Origin: Stappia stellulata
GTDB taxonomy: Bacteria; Pseudomonadota; Alphaproteobacteria; Rhizobiales; Stappiaceae
Length of the DNA stretch: 64,000 bases
Direction: 5' to 3'
NCBI RefSeq assembly: GCF_020176715.1
Contig: NZ_JAIVMF010000011.1
Location: forward strand, 62,001-126,000
The position numbers and the translations under genes were made by a program. Positions 26,863-34,956 of this stretch are shown in pieces. Each line of letters begins with the position of its first letter. Position 1 is the stretch's first letter. The notes beneath the pieces are model-generated. The model was not told where the DNA came from and did no database searches. It saw only the letters and a program-made list of their open reading frames with translations.

Positions 26863-28185
26863 ATGAAGACGTTTTTGCGCGGCAGCGTTGCCGCAACGGT
26901 TCTGCTCGCCAGTTCCGCCTTCGCGGCGGAGCCGGTGGTTATCGTCACGTCGTTTCCCGACACAATGACGACGGTCATCGAGAAGGCCTTCGAGGAAGCG
27001 CACCCGGAATACGATCTGGAAGTGCTCAACAAGAGCACCTCCTCCGGCGTCAAATACATTCAGGAAATTGCCGGTTCCAACACCGCCGACCTGTTCTGGG
27101 CATCGGCACCCGACGCCTTCGAGGTCCTGAAGTCGGGCGATCACCTCGCCAAGGTCGGGATCAAGGTCGACGGCATTCCCGACATGATCGGCTCCTATCC
27201 GATGAACGATCCGGACGGGGCCTATTACGGCTTTGCCGCCTCGGGTTACGGCATCATGTGGAACGAGCGCTATCTCGCCGCCAACGAGCTTGAGCCGGCG
27301 CGCGACTGGTCGGACCTGAAGAAGCCGGAATACCACGGCCATGTCGGCATGTCCGCGCCGTCGCGCTCGGGCACCACGCATCTGACCGTGGAAACCCTGA
27401 TCCAGGGCGAAGGCTGGGAGAAGGCCTGGGCCGACTGGAAATGGATTGCGGGCAACTTCGCCTCCGTGACCGAGCGCAGCTTCGGCGTTCCGGACGGCGT
27501 CAACACCGGCAACTTCGGCCTCGGCATCGTGATCGACTTCTTCGGCTTCTCGTCGAAGGCCTCCGGCTTCCCGGTCGACTTCGCCTATCCGTCGGTCACC
27601 GCGCTGGTTCCGGCCAACATCGGCGTCGTCAGCAATGCGCCGAACGAGGAAGGCGCCAAGACCTTCATCAAGTACCTGCTGTCGCCGGCCGGCCAGAAGA
27701 CCCTGTTCAACCCGGCGATCATGCGTCTTCCGGTCAATCCGGCGAGCTATGCCGATGCCCCCGAGGGCCTGCCCAATCCGTTCGGGGAGGGGGCGATCGC
27801 CGCGTCGGTCAAGTTCGACGTCGACACGTCCGGCAAGCGCTACTACGTGGTCAGCTCGCTGTTCGACGTGATGATCACCTACCGTCTCGACGACCTGCGC
27901 GCTGCCGTGCGGGCCGTGCAGATGGCGGAGGCCAAGCATGCGGACGGGTCGAACGCGGAAGCCAAGGAGCTGATCGCCGAAGCCCGCAAGCTGATCGAGA
28001 AGACCCCGATCACCGAAGCGCAGAGCCTTGACCCCAGCCTGAACGGCGCCTTCACCAAGCGCCGCAAGAAAGCCACCGACACCGTCGACCGGCGCCAGGC
28101 CGAGATCGAACAGGAGTGGGACGCACAGGTGACCGCGAACTACGCGCTCGCCAAGCAGCTGGCGGACAAAGCCGCCGCAATGTAA
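26863..28185 (+). CDS. Periplasmic substrate-binding protein of AfuA-like ABC importer
   Basis: 440 residues. Strong GGGAGGA ribosome site six bases before the ATG; signal peptide KTFLRGSVAATVLLASSAFA ending FAA. The mature start EPVVIVTSFPDTMTTVIEKAFEEAHPEYDLEVL and later VSNAPNEEGAKTFIKYLLSPAGQKTLF are typical of the Fe(III)/AfuA/phosphonate cluster of binding proteins. A C-terminal helical tail follows (KAAD-type repeats, DRRQAEIEQEWDAQVTANYALAKQLADKAAAM). It precedes a two-domain permease and an ATPase, so it is the transport binding protein. Ferric-iron tyrosine ligands are not evident, and close linkage to a PgtCBA-like module favours an organic phosphate or sugar-phosphate ligand (inference). 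Confidence 0.85.
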   Translation: MKTFLRGSVAATVLLASSAFAAEPVVIVTSFPDTMTTVIEKAFEEAHPEYDLEVLNKSTSSGVKYIQEIAGSNTADLFWASAPDAFEVLKSGDHLAKVGIKVDGIPDMIGSYPMNDPDGAYYGFAASGYGIMWNERYLAANELEPARDWSDLKKPEYHGHVGMSAPSRSGTTHLTVETLIQGEGWEKAWADWKWIAGNFASVTERSFGVPDGVNTGNFGLGIVIDFFGFSSKASGFPVDFAYPSVTALVPANIGVVSNAPNEEGAKTFIKYLLSPAGQKTLFNPAIMRLPVNPASYADAPEGLPNPFGEGAIAASVKFDVDTSGKRYYVVSSLFDVMITYRLDDLRAAVRAVQMAEAKHADGSNAEAKELIAEARKLIEKTPITEAQSLDPSLNGAFTKRRKKATDTVDRRQAEIEQEWDAQVTANYALAKQLADKAAAM

Positions 28186-28218
28186 CGGCGGGCCCGCGCC
28201 CCCGGCGCGCGCCCCCCA

Positions 28219-28252
28219 GGCCCCGGACCCGCTCCCTTGCGGCTCCGGGGCC
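28219..28252 (+). terminator. Intercistronic hairpin after the binding-protein gene
   Basis: GGCCCCGGA / TCCGGGGCC outer stem with an inner CCGC-tccctt-GCGG stem, one C-C mismatch between them. It lies in the 96-base gap before the permease and has no T-tract. The likely effect is to stabilise the upstream mRNA or attenuate read-through so that binding protein exceeds membrane subunits. Confidence 0.6.
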
Positions 28253-28281
28253 GCCCATCCCCGAAAACGCCGGAAATCGAA

Positions 28282-30033
28282 ATGACATCCTCATCCCGCC
28301 CTGCGGCAGGAGGGCGGTCGCTTGCCGACCGCTTGCCAGATGCCCTCTTTCCCAAACTCAGTGGCCCGGCCATCGTTGGCCTGTTCATCGCCATCTTCCT
28401 TGGCGGCTTCCTGATCTTTCCCGTCCTGCAAGTGATCTATGTCGCGTTCCAGGATCCGGGCAGCGGTGCGCTGACACTGCGCAATTTCGGCGATTTCTTT
28501 GCGACAAGCCTGTTTCGCGAGAGCTTCGTCAACTCCTTCTACGTTTCGGCGATGTCGGTGGTCTTCGCGACCCTGATCGCCCTGCCGCTGGCCTATATCA
28601 CCACCCGCTTCAACTTCGGCGGCGCGATGATCGTCCAGAGCCTCGGATTCATTCCGCTGATCATGCCGCCCTTCGTCGGCGCGGTGGCGATGCAGCTGAT
28701 CTTCGGCCGCAACGGCACGGTCAACCTGCTGCTGCGCGAGCACTTCGGCTTCACCATCCCGTTCATGGACGGGCTGAACGGCGTGATCCTGGTGCAGAGC
28801 ATCCACTATTTCCCCTTCATCCTGATCAACCTGTCGACCTCGCTGCGCAACATTGACCGCTCGATGGAAGAAGCCGCCCAGAACCTCGGCTCGCACGGCA
28901 TGCGGCTGTTCCGCAAGATCGTGTTCCCGCTGGCGATGCCCGGCTATATCGCCGGCGCGGTGCTGGTCTTCATCAAGGTCTTCGATGATCTCGGGACCCC
29001 GCTTCTGCTCAACGTCAACAACATGCTGGCGCCGCAGGCCTATCTGCGCATCACCTCCGTCGGCATCAGCGATCCGATGGGCTATGTGATCTCGGTCATC
29101 CTGGTCGCCTTCTCGGTGCTGTCGCTGTGGGCCTCCTTCCTGGTGATGCGGGGCAAGGACTACGCCACCGTGCAAAAGGGCGGCGGCGGACTTGCCCGGC
29201 GCGATCTCAAGACGCGCGAGAAGGTGCTGGCCTATGGCGCCGTCGCGCTGATCCTGCTGCTGGTGCTGTCGCCGCACATCGGGCTCCTGCTCCTGTCGCT
29301 CGGCACCGTGTGGTCCTATGCGCCGCTTCCCGACGGCTACACGCTCCAGAACTACGTCACCATGTGGGAGAACTCGCAGCAGTATATTGCCAACACGCTG
29401 CTGTACGCCGGTCTTGCCGCCCTCGGCGACGTGATCATCGGCACGGCCATCGCCTATATCGTGCTGCGCACCGGCATCTGGGGCCGCAAGGGGCTCGACT
29501 ATCTGGCAACGGCAGCACTGGCCGTTCCCGGCGTCGTCCTCGGCATCGGCTACCTGCGCTCGTTCCAGGGCATCGACGTGCCCTTCGTCGGCGAGCCGCT
29601 GGCAAGCTGGTGGGTGATCATCGCCATCGCCCTGATGATCCGTCGCCTGCCCTACGCGCTTCGGGCCTGCATGGCCGCACTGCAACAGGTCAGCCATGCC
29701 CTGGAAGAAGCAGCGGAAAACCTCGGCGCCTCGAAGACGCGCACCATCCGGCGGATCGTCATCCCGCTGATGATGGGCGGCATCCTCGCCGGCTTCGTCA
29801 CCAGCTTCGCGACCGCGGCCGTCGAGCTGTCGGCGACGATCATGCTGGTGTCCTCGGATGCGGACTCCCCGCTTGCCTACGGCATCTACCTGTTCATGCA
29901 GACGCCGTCCGGTCGCGGCGCGGGTGCGGCCCTTGGCATCGTCGCGGTGGTGATTGTCGGCCTTGGAACCCTGCTTTCGCAGATCATCATCGATCGCGAC
30001 AAGAAACTCAAAACCCAAAGTGGCGACCACTGA
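28282..30033 (+). CDS. Two-domain ABC transporter permease (AfuB/FbpB-like)
   Basis: 583 residues with about twelve membrane helices: two fused copies of the permease domain. Each copy has its own EAA loop (RSMEEAAQNLGSHGMRLFRKIVFPLAMPG and HALEEAAENLGASKTRTIRRIVIPLMMGG). This architecture is typical of AfuB/FbpB/PhnU-type importers for iron, sugar phosphates or aminoethylphosphonate. The ATG at 28282 begins the domain; upstream in-frame sequence is the GC-rich hairpin. Co-transcribed with the ATPase 22 bases downstream. Confidence 0.92.
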   Translation: MTSSSRPAAGGRSLADRLPDALFPKLSGPAIVGLFIAIFLGGFLIFPVLQVIYVAFQDPGSGALTLRNFGDFFATSLFRESFVNSFYVSAMSVVFATLIALPLAYITTRFNFGGAMIVQSLGFIPLIMPPFVGAVAMQLIFGRNGTVNLLLREHFGFTIPFMDGLNGVILVQSIHYFPFILINLSTSLRNIDRSMEEAAQNLGSHGMRLFRKIVFPLAMPGYIAGAVLVFIKVFDDLGTPLLLNVNNMLAPQAYLRITSVGISDPMGYVISVILVAFSVLSLWASFLVMRGKDYATVQKGGGGLARRDLKTREKVLAYGAVALILLLVLSPHIGLLLLSLGTVWSYAPLPDGYTLQNYVTMWENSQQYIANTLLYAGLAALGDVIIGTAIAYIVLRTGIWGRKGLDYLATAALAVPGVVLGIGYLRSFQGIDVPFVGEPLASWWVIIAIALMIRRLPYALRACMAALQQVSHALEEAAENLGASKTRTIRRIVIPLMMGGILAGFVTSFATAAVELSATIMLVSSDADSPLAYGIYLFMQTPSGRGAGAALGIVAVVIVGLGTLLSQIIIDRDKKLKTQSGDH

Positions 30034-30055
30034 CGGGCGCCGGGAGGACATGACT

Positions 30056-31117
30056 ATGACAACGGAAATGGTTGGAATCGAGATCGAGGACCTTCACCTC
30101 GCCTTCGGGAAGACAAAGGTGCTGACGGGCGTGAACCTCACGATCGAGCCCGGCGAGTTCTTCGCCTTCCTCGGCCCGTCGGGGTCGGGCAAGTCGACGC
30201 TGCTGCGCTCAATCGCGGGCTTCGGTCCGCAACCGGAGGGGCATATCCGCATCGGCGGCAAGGATGTGGTCGACCTTCCGCCCTGGAAGCGCAATGTCGG
30301 CATGGTGTTCCAGTCCTATGCGCTCTGGCCGCATCTGTCGGTGCGCGAGAACGTCGCCTTCGGCCTGAAGGAGCGCAAGATGCCCTCCTCCGAGATCGGC
30401 CCGCGCGTTGCGGCCGCACTCGATCTGGTCGGCCTGAAGCATCTGGCGGAGCGCATGCCCAACCAGCTTTCGGGCGGCCAGCAGCAGCGCATCGCGCTGG
30501 CCCGCACCGTGGTGGTGGAACCCAAGGTTCTGCTTCTGGACGAGCCGCTGTCCAACCTCGACGCCTCGCTGCGCGTGCAGATGCGCCGCGAGCTGCTCGC
30601 GCTGCAGCGCAAGTTGGGTCTGACGACGATCTTCGTCACCCATGACCAGGAGGAGGCCAACACCACCTCCGACCGTATGGCGGTGCTCGACGGCGGCGTC
30701 ATCCAGCAGATCGGGACGCCCCAGACGCTCTACGACACGCCGGAAAACCTCTTCGTCGCGAGCTTCCTCGGCACCGCCAACATTCTGGAAGGCAAGGTCG
30801 AGCGCGACGGCGGCGATATCCGTTTCGTGGCCGGGACCGGCGACAAGCTGCTCCTGTCGAGCGAGGCGGACGGGACCGGCGCCATCGTGCTCCGGCCGCA
30901 GAACATCGCGATCAGCGAAAAGCCTGACGCGGACACGCTGTCGGGACGGATCCTGCACCGCGAATTCCTCGGCAGCCAGATCCGCTACATCGTCCAGGCG
31001 GCGGGCACGGAAATGGTCGTCGATCAGGGTCACAAGGCCGGCGAGGCAGGCTACCTGCCCGAAACCGACGTGCACCTGAAGGTCAACACCCAAAGCGCCG
31101 TCTGGATCCCGCAGTAG
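30056..31117 (+). CDS. ABC transporter ATP-binding protein (AfuC/FbpC-like)
   Basis: 353 residues. The start at 30056 is preferred to 30050 because GGGAGGA sits seven bases upstream. Walker A GPSGSGKST (40-48), Q-loop VFQSYALWPHLSVRENVAFGL, signature LSGGQQQRIALAR, Walker [15 protein letters not shown]-loop VTHDQEEANTTSD. A C-terminal TOBE domain follows (VLRPQNIAIS, REFLGSQIRYIVQ). It completes the importer with the two preceding genes. Confidence 0.92.
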   Translation: MTTEMVGIEIEDLHLAFGKTKVLTGVNLTIEPGEFFAFLGPSGSGKSTLLRSIAGFGPQPEGHIRIGGKDVVDLPPWKRNVGMVFQSYALWPHLSVRENVAFGLKERKMPSSEIGPRVAAALDLVGLKHLAERMPNQLSGGQQQRIALARTVVVEPKVLLLDEPLSNLDASLRVQMRRELLALQRKLGLTTIFVTHDQEEANTTSDRMAVLDGGVIQQIGTPQTLYDTPENLFVASFLGTANILEGKVERDGGDIRFVAGTGDKLLLSSEADGTGAIVLRPQNIAISEKPDADTLSGRILHREFLGSQIRYIVQAAGTEMVVDQGHKAGEAGYLPETDVHLKVNTQSAVWIPQ

Positions 31118-31130
31118 GCGGCGCAAACGG

Positions 31131-31173
31131 CAGGGCTGCGCGGCGGACCGAGATCCCCCGCTGCGCAGCCCTG
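31131..31173. terminator. Hairpin between convergent ABC ATPase and oxidoreductase genes
   Basis: CAGGGCTGCGC at 31131-31141 pairs perfectly with GCGCAGCCCTG at 31163-31173, with further GC pairing inside. It lies 13 bases past the ATPase stop and 20 bases past the stop of the opposing gene, so it can serve both strands. No T-run. Confidence 0.6.
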
Positions 31174-31192
31174 ATCGGGCAGCCCGACACCA

Positions 31193-32149
31193 CTAGGACG
31201 CCAGCATCGTCTCCACCAGCTTCTGCACGGCAAGTGCTTCGGCGGGCGTGGCGAGGCGGTTGGGCTTGCCGTCGATCAGCAGCAGGAGATCGTCGAGCTG
31301 GGCCTTGAGGCTGACGGCGCGCGGATCGGCGGGGCGCTTGCGCAACTCCACGAAGTCTCCGCCATCGGAGCGGGCATCGACGTAGAAATCCGTGATCCGC
31401 CGGCTGGTCTTCGTGCCCTTGACGGTGAACTCCTGACGGTCGGGCTGCGCGCCGCCGACACTTGCCAGAATGGAAACCGGCAGGCCGTCCGCGTTTTCCA
31501 GGCGGGCGAGAAGCTGGGTCTCGCAAAGCGCCGGGTCCTTGGGATAGCTCGGCTTGGCCCAGACGACCTCGAGCGGCCCCAGAACACGGCTCGTGAAAAA
31601 CAGGAAATGCGAGAGCACCTCGCGCGTCATCCCGCCCTCGGCGCGGAACCGCAGCCAGTCCGCCGCCACCTGCCAGGCGCGCGGCCAGGCGGGATAGGTC
31701 AGCACGACATCGACACCGACGAGATCGCCCATCTCGCCTGCCTTCGCCGCATGGGACACATCGGTCAGCGCCGCACCGGCGGCCTGGGTGAAATTGACGG
31801 CGGCCGGAACGCCGGCAGCCTCGAGGCGGGCAACCAGATCCTCGCTCTCCGCGACATCGACGCCGAGCGGCTTTTCCAGGAACACCGCCTTGCCGGCACT
31901 GGCTGCGGCCAGTGCGTAGGTCTTGCGCGGCTCCGGCGGGCAGGCGAGATAGACGAGATCCGCCGCCGCGATGGCCGCATCCGGGCCGTCGGTCACTTTT
32001 GCCGAGGGCGCCAGCTTCGCCGCTGCCGCGCAGGCCTCGGCGCTCGGATCCCAGAGCGCAACGACATCGTAGCCTTCGTGGCGACCCATGTGCTCCAGCA
32101 TGCGCTGCCCCATGATGCCAAGGCCGATGACTGCTGTTTTCACGCCCAT
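31193..32149 (-). CDS. Gfo/Idh/MocA family NAD(P)-dependent oxidoreductase
   Basis: 318 residues from the ATG at 32149 (GAGG upstream; the frame continues further but without homology). Rossmann start VKTAVIGLGIMGQRMLEHM, then the family motif AGKAVFLEKPLGVDVAESEDLV with the EKP lysine, and a C-terminal alpha/beta domain (GGMTREVLSHFLFFTSRVLGPLEVVWAKPSYP). Members oxidise or reduce sugars, inositols or similar polyols. It stands alone between convergent and divergent genes, so the substrate is unassigned. Confidence 0.85.
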   Translation of the reverse strand: MGVKTAVIGLGIMGQRMLEHMGRHEGYDVVALWDPSAEACAAAAKLAPSAKVTDGPDAAIAAADLVYLACPPEPRKTYALAAASAGKAVFLEKPLGVDVAESEDLVARLEAAGVPAAVNFTQAAGAALTDVSHAAKAGEMGDLVGVDVVLTYPAWPRAWQVAADWLRFRAEGGMTREVLSHFLFFTSRVLGPLEVVWAKPSYPKDPALCETQLLARLENADGLPVSILASVGGAQPDRQEFTVKGTKTSRRITDFYVDARSDGGDFVELRKRPADPRAVSLKAQLDDLLLLIDGKPNRLATPAEALAVQKLVETMLAS

Positions 32150-32371
32150 GCGTTTGTCCTCTTTCGGGTTTTTGCTTTTGGTATGATGATTTCCGGCCCC
32201 TGTTCTGCCCCGCCACGACGCCGACGTCCAGTGCATCCGGTTGAAAACGCCTCGCGCACCGCAGCGGCACGGGCAAGGCGGCACTTGCGCTTTACTGTGA
32301 CGGTCGGCGCGCTACTCTGAGGTCGGCCCGACAGCGAACGGGCGCTCCCGCCAGCAAGACATCAGGACCAC

Positions 32372-34342
32372 ATGAGCGAGACCCGCCCCTCCCCCGACTG
32401 GACGCCGACGCCTGCGTTCATCGAACAAAGCAACATGACCGCCTTTCAAAGGTTTCTTGCTCGCACCCACGGCCTGCAGCTTGAGGACTATCACGCGCTC
32501 TGGGCATGGTCGGTCCGCGAACCGGGCGCTTTCTGGGAAGCGATCATGGCGTTTTCGCAGGTCGAGAGCCCGACGCCCTGGCGCGCAGCGCTGGAGGACG
32601 CGCGCATGCCGGGCGCGGTGTGGTTTCCAGGTGCCACGCTGAACTACACGGCGCATGCGATGCGCCATGTCCGGCCCGGTCGCACGGCCATCCGCCACGA
32701 GGCGGAGGACGGCACGCAGACGGAGCTCGACTGGGAAACGCTCCGGGACCGGACGGCGGCGGTCGCAGCAGGGCTTGCAGCCCTTGGCGTGGCGCGCGGC
32801 GACCGGGTCGTCGGCTATCTGCCCAACACGCCGGAGACGATCGTCGCCTTTCTGGCAACGGCCAGCCTTGGCGCCGTCTGGTCGCTGTGCGCGCCCGACA
32901 TGGGTGCTGCCACCGTGCTGGAGCGCTTCCGCCAGATCGAGCCGAAAGCGATTGTCACCGCGTCCGGCTACGCTTTCGGCGGCAAATGGCGCGACCGCAG
33001 CGCCGAAGTCTCGGAGCTTCTCGCGGGACTTCCGACACTTGCCGCCTGGATCTCGATGGATACGGCCGAAAATGTCGACGGCGGGTCGCTCGCGCGCACC
33101 GATTGGGCCGCGCTTTGTGCATCCGGGACCCGCCTCGCGCTCGAGATGCTGCCCTTCGACCATCCCTTGTGGATCGTCTATTCCTCCGGCACCACCGGCA
33201 CGCCCAAGGCCATCGTGCATAGCCACGGCGGGGTGATGCTGGAGCATCTGAAGCTCCTCGGCCTTCACTGCGACATCGGCGCGGACGACGTCTTCGCCTG
33301 GTACAGTTCGACCGGCTGGATCATGTGGAACGTGCAGGTCGGCGGCCTGCTGACCGGCGCGACCGTCGCCATTGCGGAAGGCAGCCCCGGCCATCCCGAC
33401 AACGGCCGGCTCTGGCGCTTCATCGAGCGCGCGGGCGTCACGGTCTTCGGCGCGGGCGCGGCCTGGTACATCGCCTGCATGAAGGCCGGCATCGTGCCGC
33501 GCGCGGAAGCCGATCTTTCGGGCTTGAAGATGCTGGGCTCGACCGGCTCGCCGCTGCCGCCGGAGGCCTACCGGTGGATCCAGGACACCGTCCGGCGCGA
33601 CATCTGGATCGCGCCGATTGCCGGCGGAACGGACCTTGCCGGCGTCTTTCTCGCCGGCGCGCCGACGCTGCCGATGCGGGTCGGCGAAATGCAGTGCCGT
33701 GCGCTTGGCGCCGGCGTCTACGCCTTCGACGAGGCCGGAAATCCTGTGGAGGACGAGGTCGGCGAGCTGGTCTGCACCACGCCGATGCCCTCCATGCCGC
33801 TGTTCTTCTGGGGCGACACGGACGGGCAGCGCCTGCGGGAGAGCTATTTCGACACCTATCCCGGCGTCTGGCGGCACGGCGACTGGGTGCGCATCACGCC
33901 CGACGGCGGCGGCATCATCTATGGCCGCTCGGATGCGACGATCAACCGGCACGGCATCCGCATGGGCACCGCCGACATCTACCGCGTGGTCGAGGACATG
34001 GCGGAGATCGCCGACAGTCTGGTGGTCGATCTGGAGTATCTCGGCAAGCCCTCCTGCATGATCCTCTTCGTCAAGCTTGCGCCCGGCGCGTCGCTGGATG
34101 CGGAGCTGGAACATGCCATTGTCGCGGCCCTGAAACGCCGGGTGTCGCCGCATCACGTGCCGAATGAAATCGTCGCGGCGCCGGACATTCCCTATACGCT
34201 GACGGGGAAGAAGCTGGAGGTGCCGGTCAAGAAGCGTCTGCTCGGCCATCCGATGGAGGCTGTTGTGACGCGCGACGCCATGGCCAATCCCGAGTGCCTC
34301 GCCTGGTACGACCGCTTCGCGGACGATTTCGGCACCGGTTAG
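32372..34342 (+). CDS. acsA: Acetoacetyl-CoA synthetase
   Basis: 656 residues, the length of acetoacetate-CoA ligases. Acyl-adenylate motifs: [18 protein letters not shown] (P-loop), [19 protein letters not shown], and [21 protein letters not shown] near the C-terminus. Catalytic lysine is expected in [18 protein letters not shown]. The N-terminal block [13 protein letters not shown] and NYTAHAM (ACAS_N domain) separate it from generic acyl-CoA ligases and fit AacS. It activates acetoacetate with ATP and CoA in the cytoplasm, feeding ketone-body or PHB-related carbon into central metabolism. It converges with the next gene, overlapping by four bases. Confidence 0.9.
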   Translation: MSETRPSPDWTPTPAFIEQSNMTAFQRFLARTHGLQLEDYHALWAWSVREPGAFWEAIMAFSQVESPTPWRAALEDARMPGAVWFPGATLNYTAHAMRHVRPGRTAIRHEAEDGTQTELDWETLRDRTAAVAAGLAALGVARGDRVVGYLPNTPETIVAFLATASLGAVWSLCAPDMGAATVLERFRQIEPKAIVTASGYAFGGKWRDRSAEVSELLAGLPTLAAWISMDTAENVDGGSLARTDWAALCASGTRLALEMLPFDHPLWIVYSSGTTGTPKAIVHSHGGVMLEHLKLLGLHCDIGADDVFAWYSSTGWIMWNVQVGGLLTGATVAIAEGSPGHPDNGRLWRFIERAGVTVFGAGAAWYIACMKAGIVPRAEADLSGLKMLGSTGSPLPPEAYRWIQDTVRRDIWIAPIAGGTDLAGVFLAGAPTLPMRVGEMQCRALGAGVYAFDEAGNPVEDEVGELVCTTPMPSMPLFFWGDTDGQRLRESYFDTYPGVWRHGDWVRITPDGGGIIYGRSDATINRHGIRMGTADIYRVVEDMAEIADSLVVDLEYLGKPSCMILFVKLAPGASLDAELEHAIVAALKRRVSPHHVPNEIVAAPDIPYTLTGKKLEVPVKKRLLGHPMEAVVTRDAMANPECLAWYDRFADDFGTG

Positions 34343-34797
34343 GTCTCGTTCAACGCCCGCCGCGCCATCCGGTCGAGGGCCTGCAGGAAGCGCGAGCGGT
34401 CGGCCTTGGAGAAAGACTTGCCGCCGCCGCTTTGATGGAAGGGGTTCGCCGCGCGAATGTCCTGCATCAGATCGCGCGTTGCCAGCCGGGCGCCGATATT
34501 CGCCGGCGTCAGCATTTCGCCGTCGTGCTGCAGCACATGAGCGCCGGCCTTCAGGCAGCGGTCGGCAAGGGGAATGTCGCCGGTGATCACCACATCGCCG
34601 GCGCCGCAATGGGCGGCGATCCACTGGTCGGCCACATCCGGCCCCTCCGGCACGATGCGCAGGCTCACCAGCGGATTGCGCGGCGGGCGAATGCCGCCGT
34701 TGCACACCAGCACCACCGGAATGTCCAGCCGGGTCGCCACGCGCTCGACCTCGTCCTTCACCGGACAGGCATCGGCATCGACATAAATCGTGGTCAC
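34339..34797 (-). CDS. YaiI/YqxD family protein (UPF0178, DUF188)
   Basis: 152 residues, the normal family size. It opens with the conserved [18 protein letters not shown], followed by [23 protein letters not shown] and a C-terminal [17 protein letters not shown]. The acidic DAD and TGDIPLA motifs resemble a PIN-like nuclease fold, but no activity has been established for the family to my knowledge. It converges with, and overlaps by four bases, the acetoacetyl-CoA synthetase gene. Confidence 0.9.
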   Translation of the reverse strand: MTTIYVDADACPVKDEVERVATRLDIPVVLVCNGGIRPPRNPLVSLRIVPEGPDVADQWIAAHCGAGDVVITGDIPLADRCLKAGAHVLQHDGEMLTPANIGARLATRDLMQDIRAANPFHQSGGGKSFSKADRSRFLQALDRMARRALNET

Positions 34798-34956
34798 GGC
34801 TGAAAGTCCATCACGGGCGGAGCGGGCGGGCCTCCCCCGCCCTGCCCCGCACGGGCGAGAGAGACGGATCTTCTACAAAATCGCTCCGGTGAAGACCACC
34901 CCGACGGCAAACCGGCCGCCCGTGACAGGCGGCCGGCCAATTTGCCTTCGTGGCGA

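Noticed and set aside
26863-31117. Annotation as a ferric-iron importer
   Set aside because: The AfuABC/FbpABC fold alone does not indicate iron; no tyrosine-pair iron site was recognised and the linked sensor resembles phosphoglycerate regulation. Left as AfuABC-like.
32312-34705. 797-residue minus-strand ORF opposite acetoacetyl-CoA synthetase
   Set aside because: An antisense frame produced by high GC at third positions; Arg/His-rich composition, no domain, and the plus-strand gene has full family motifs.
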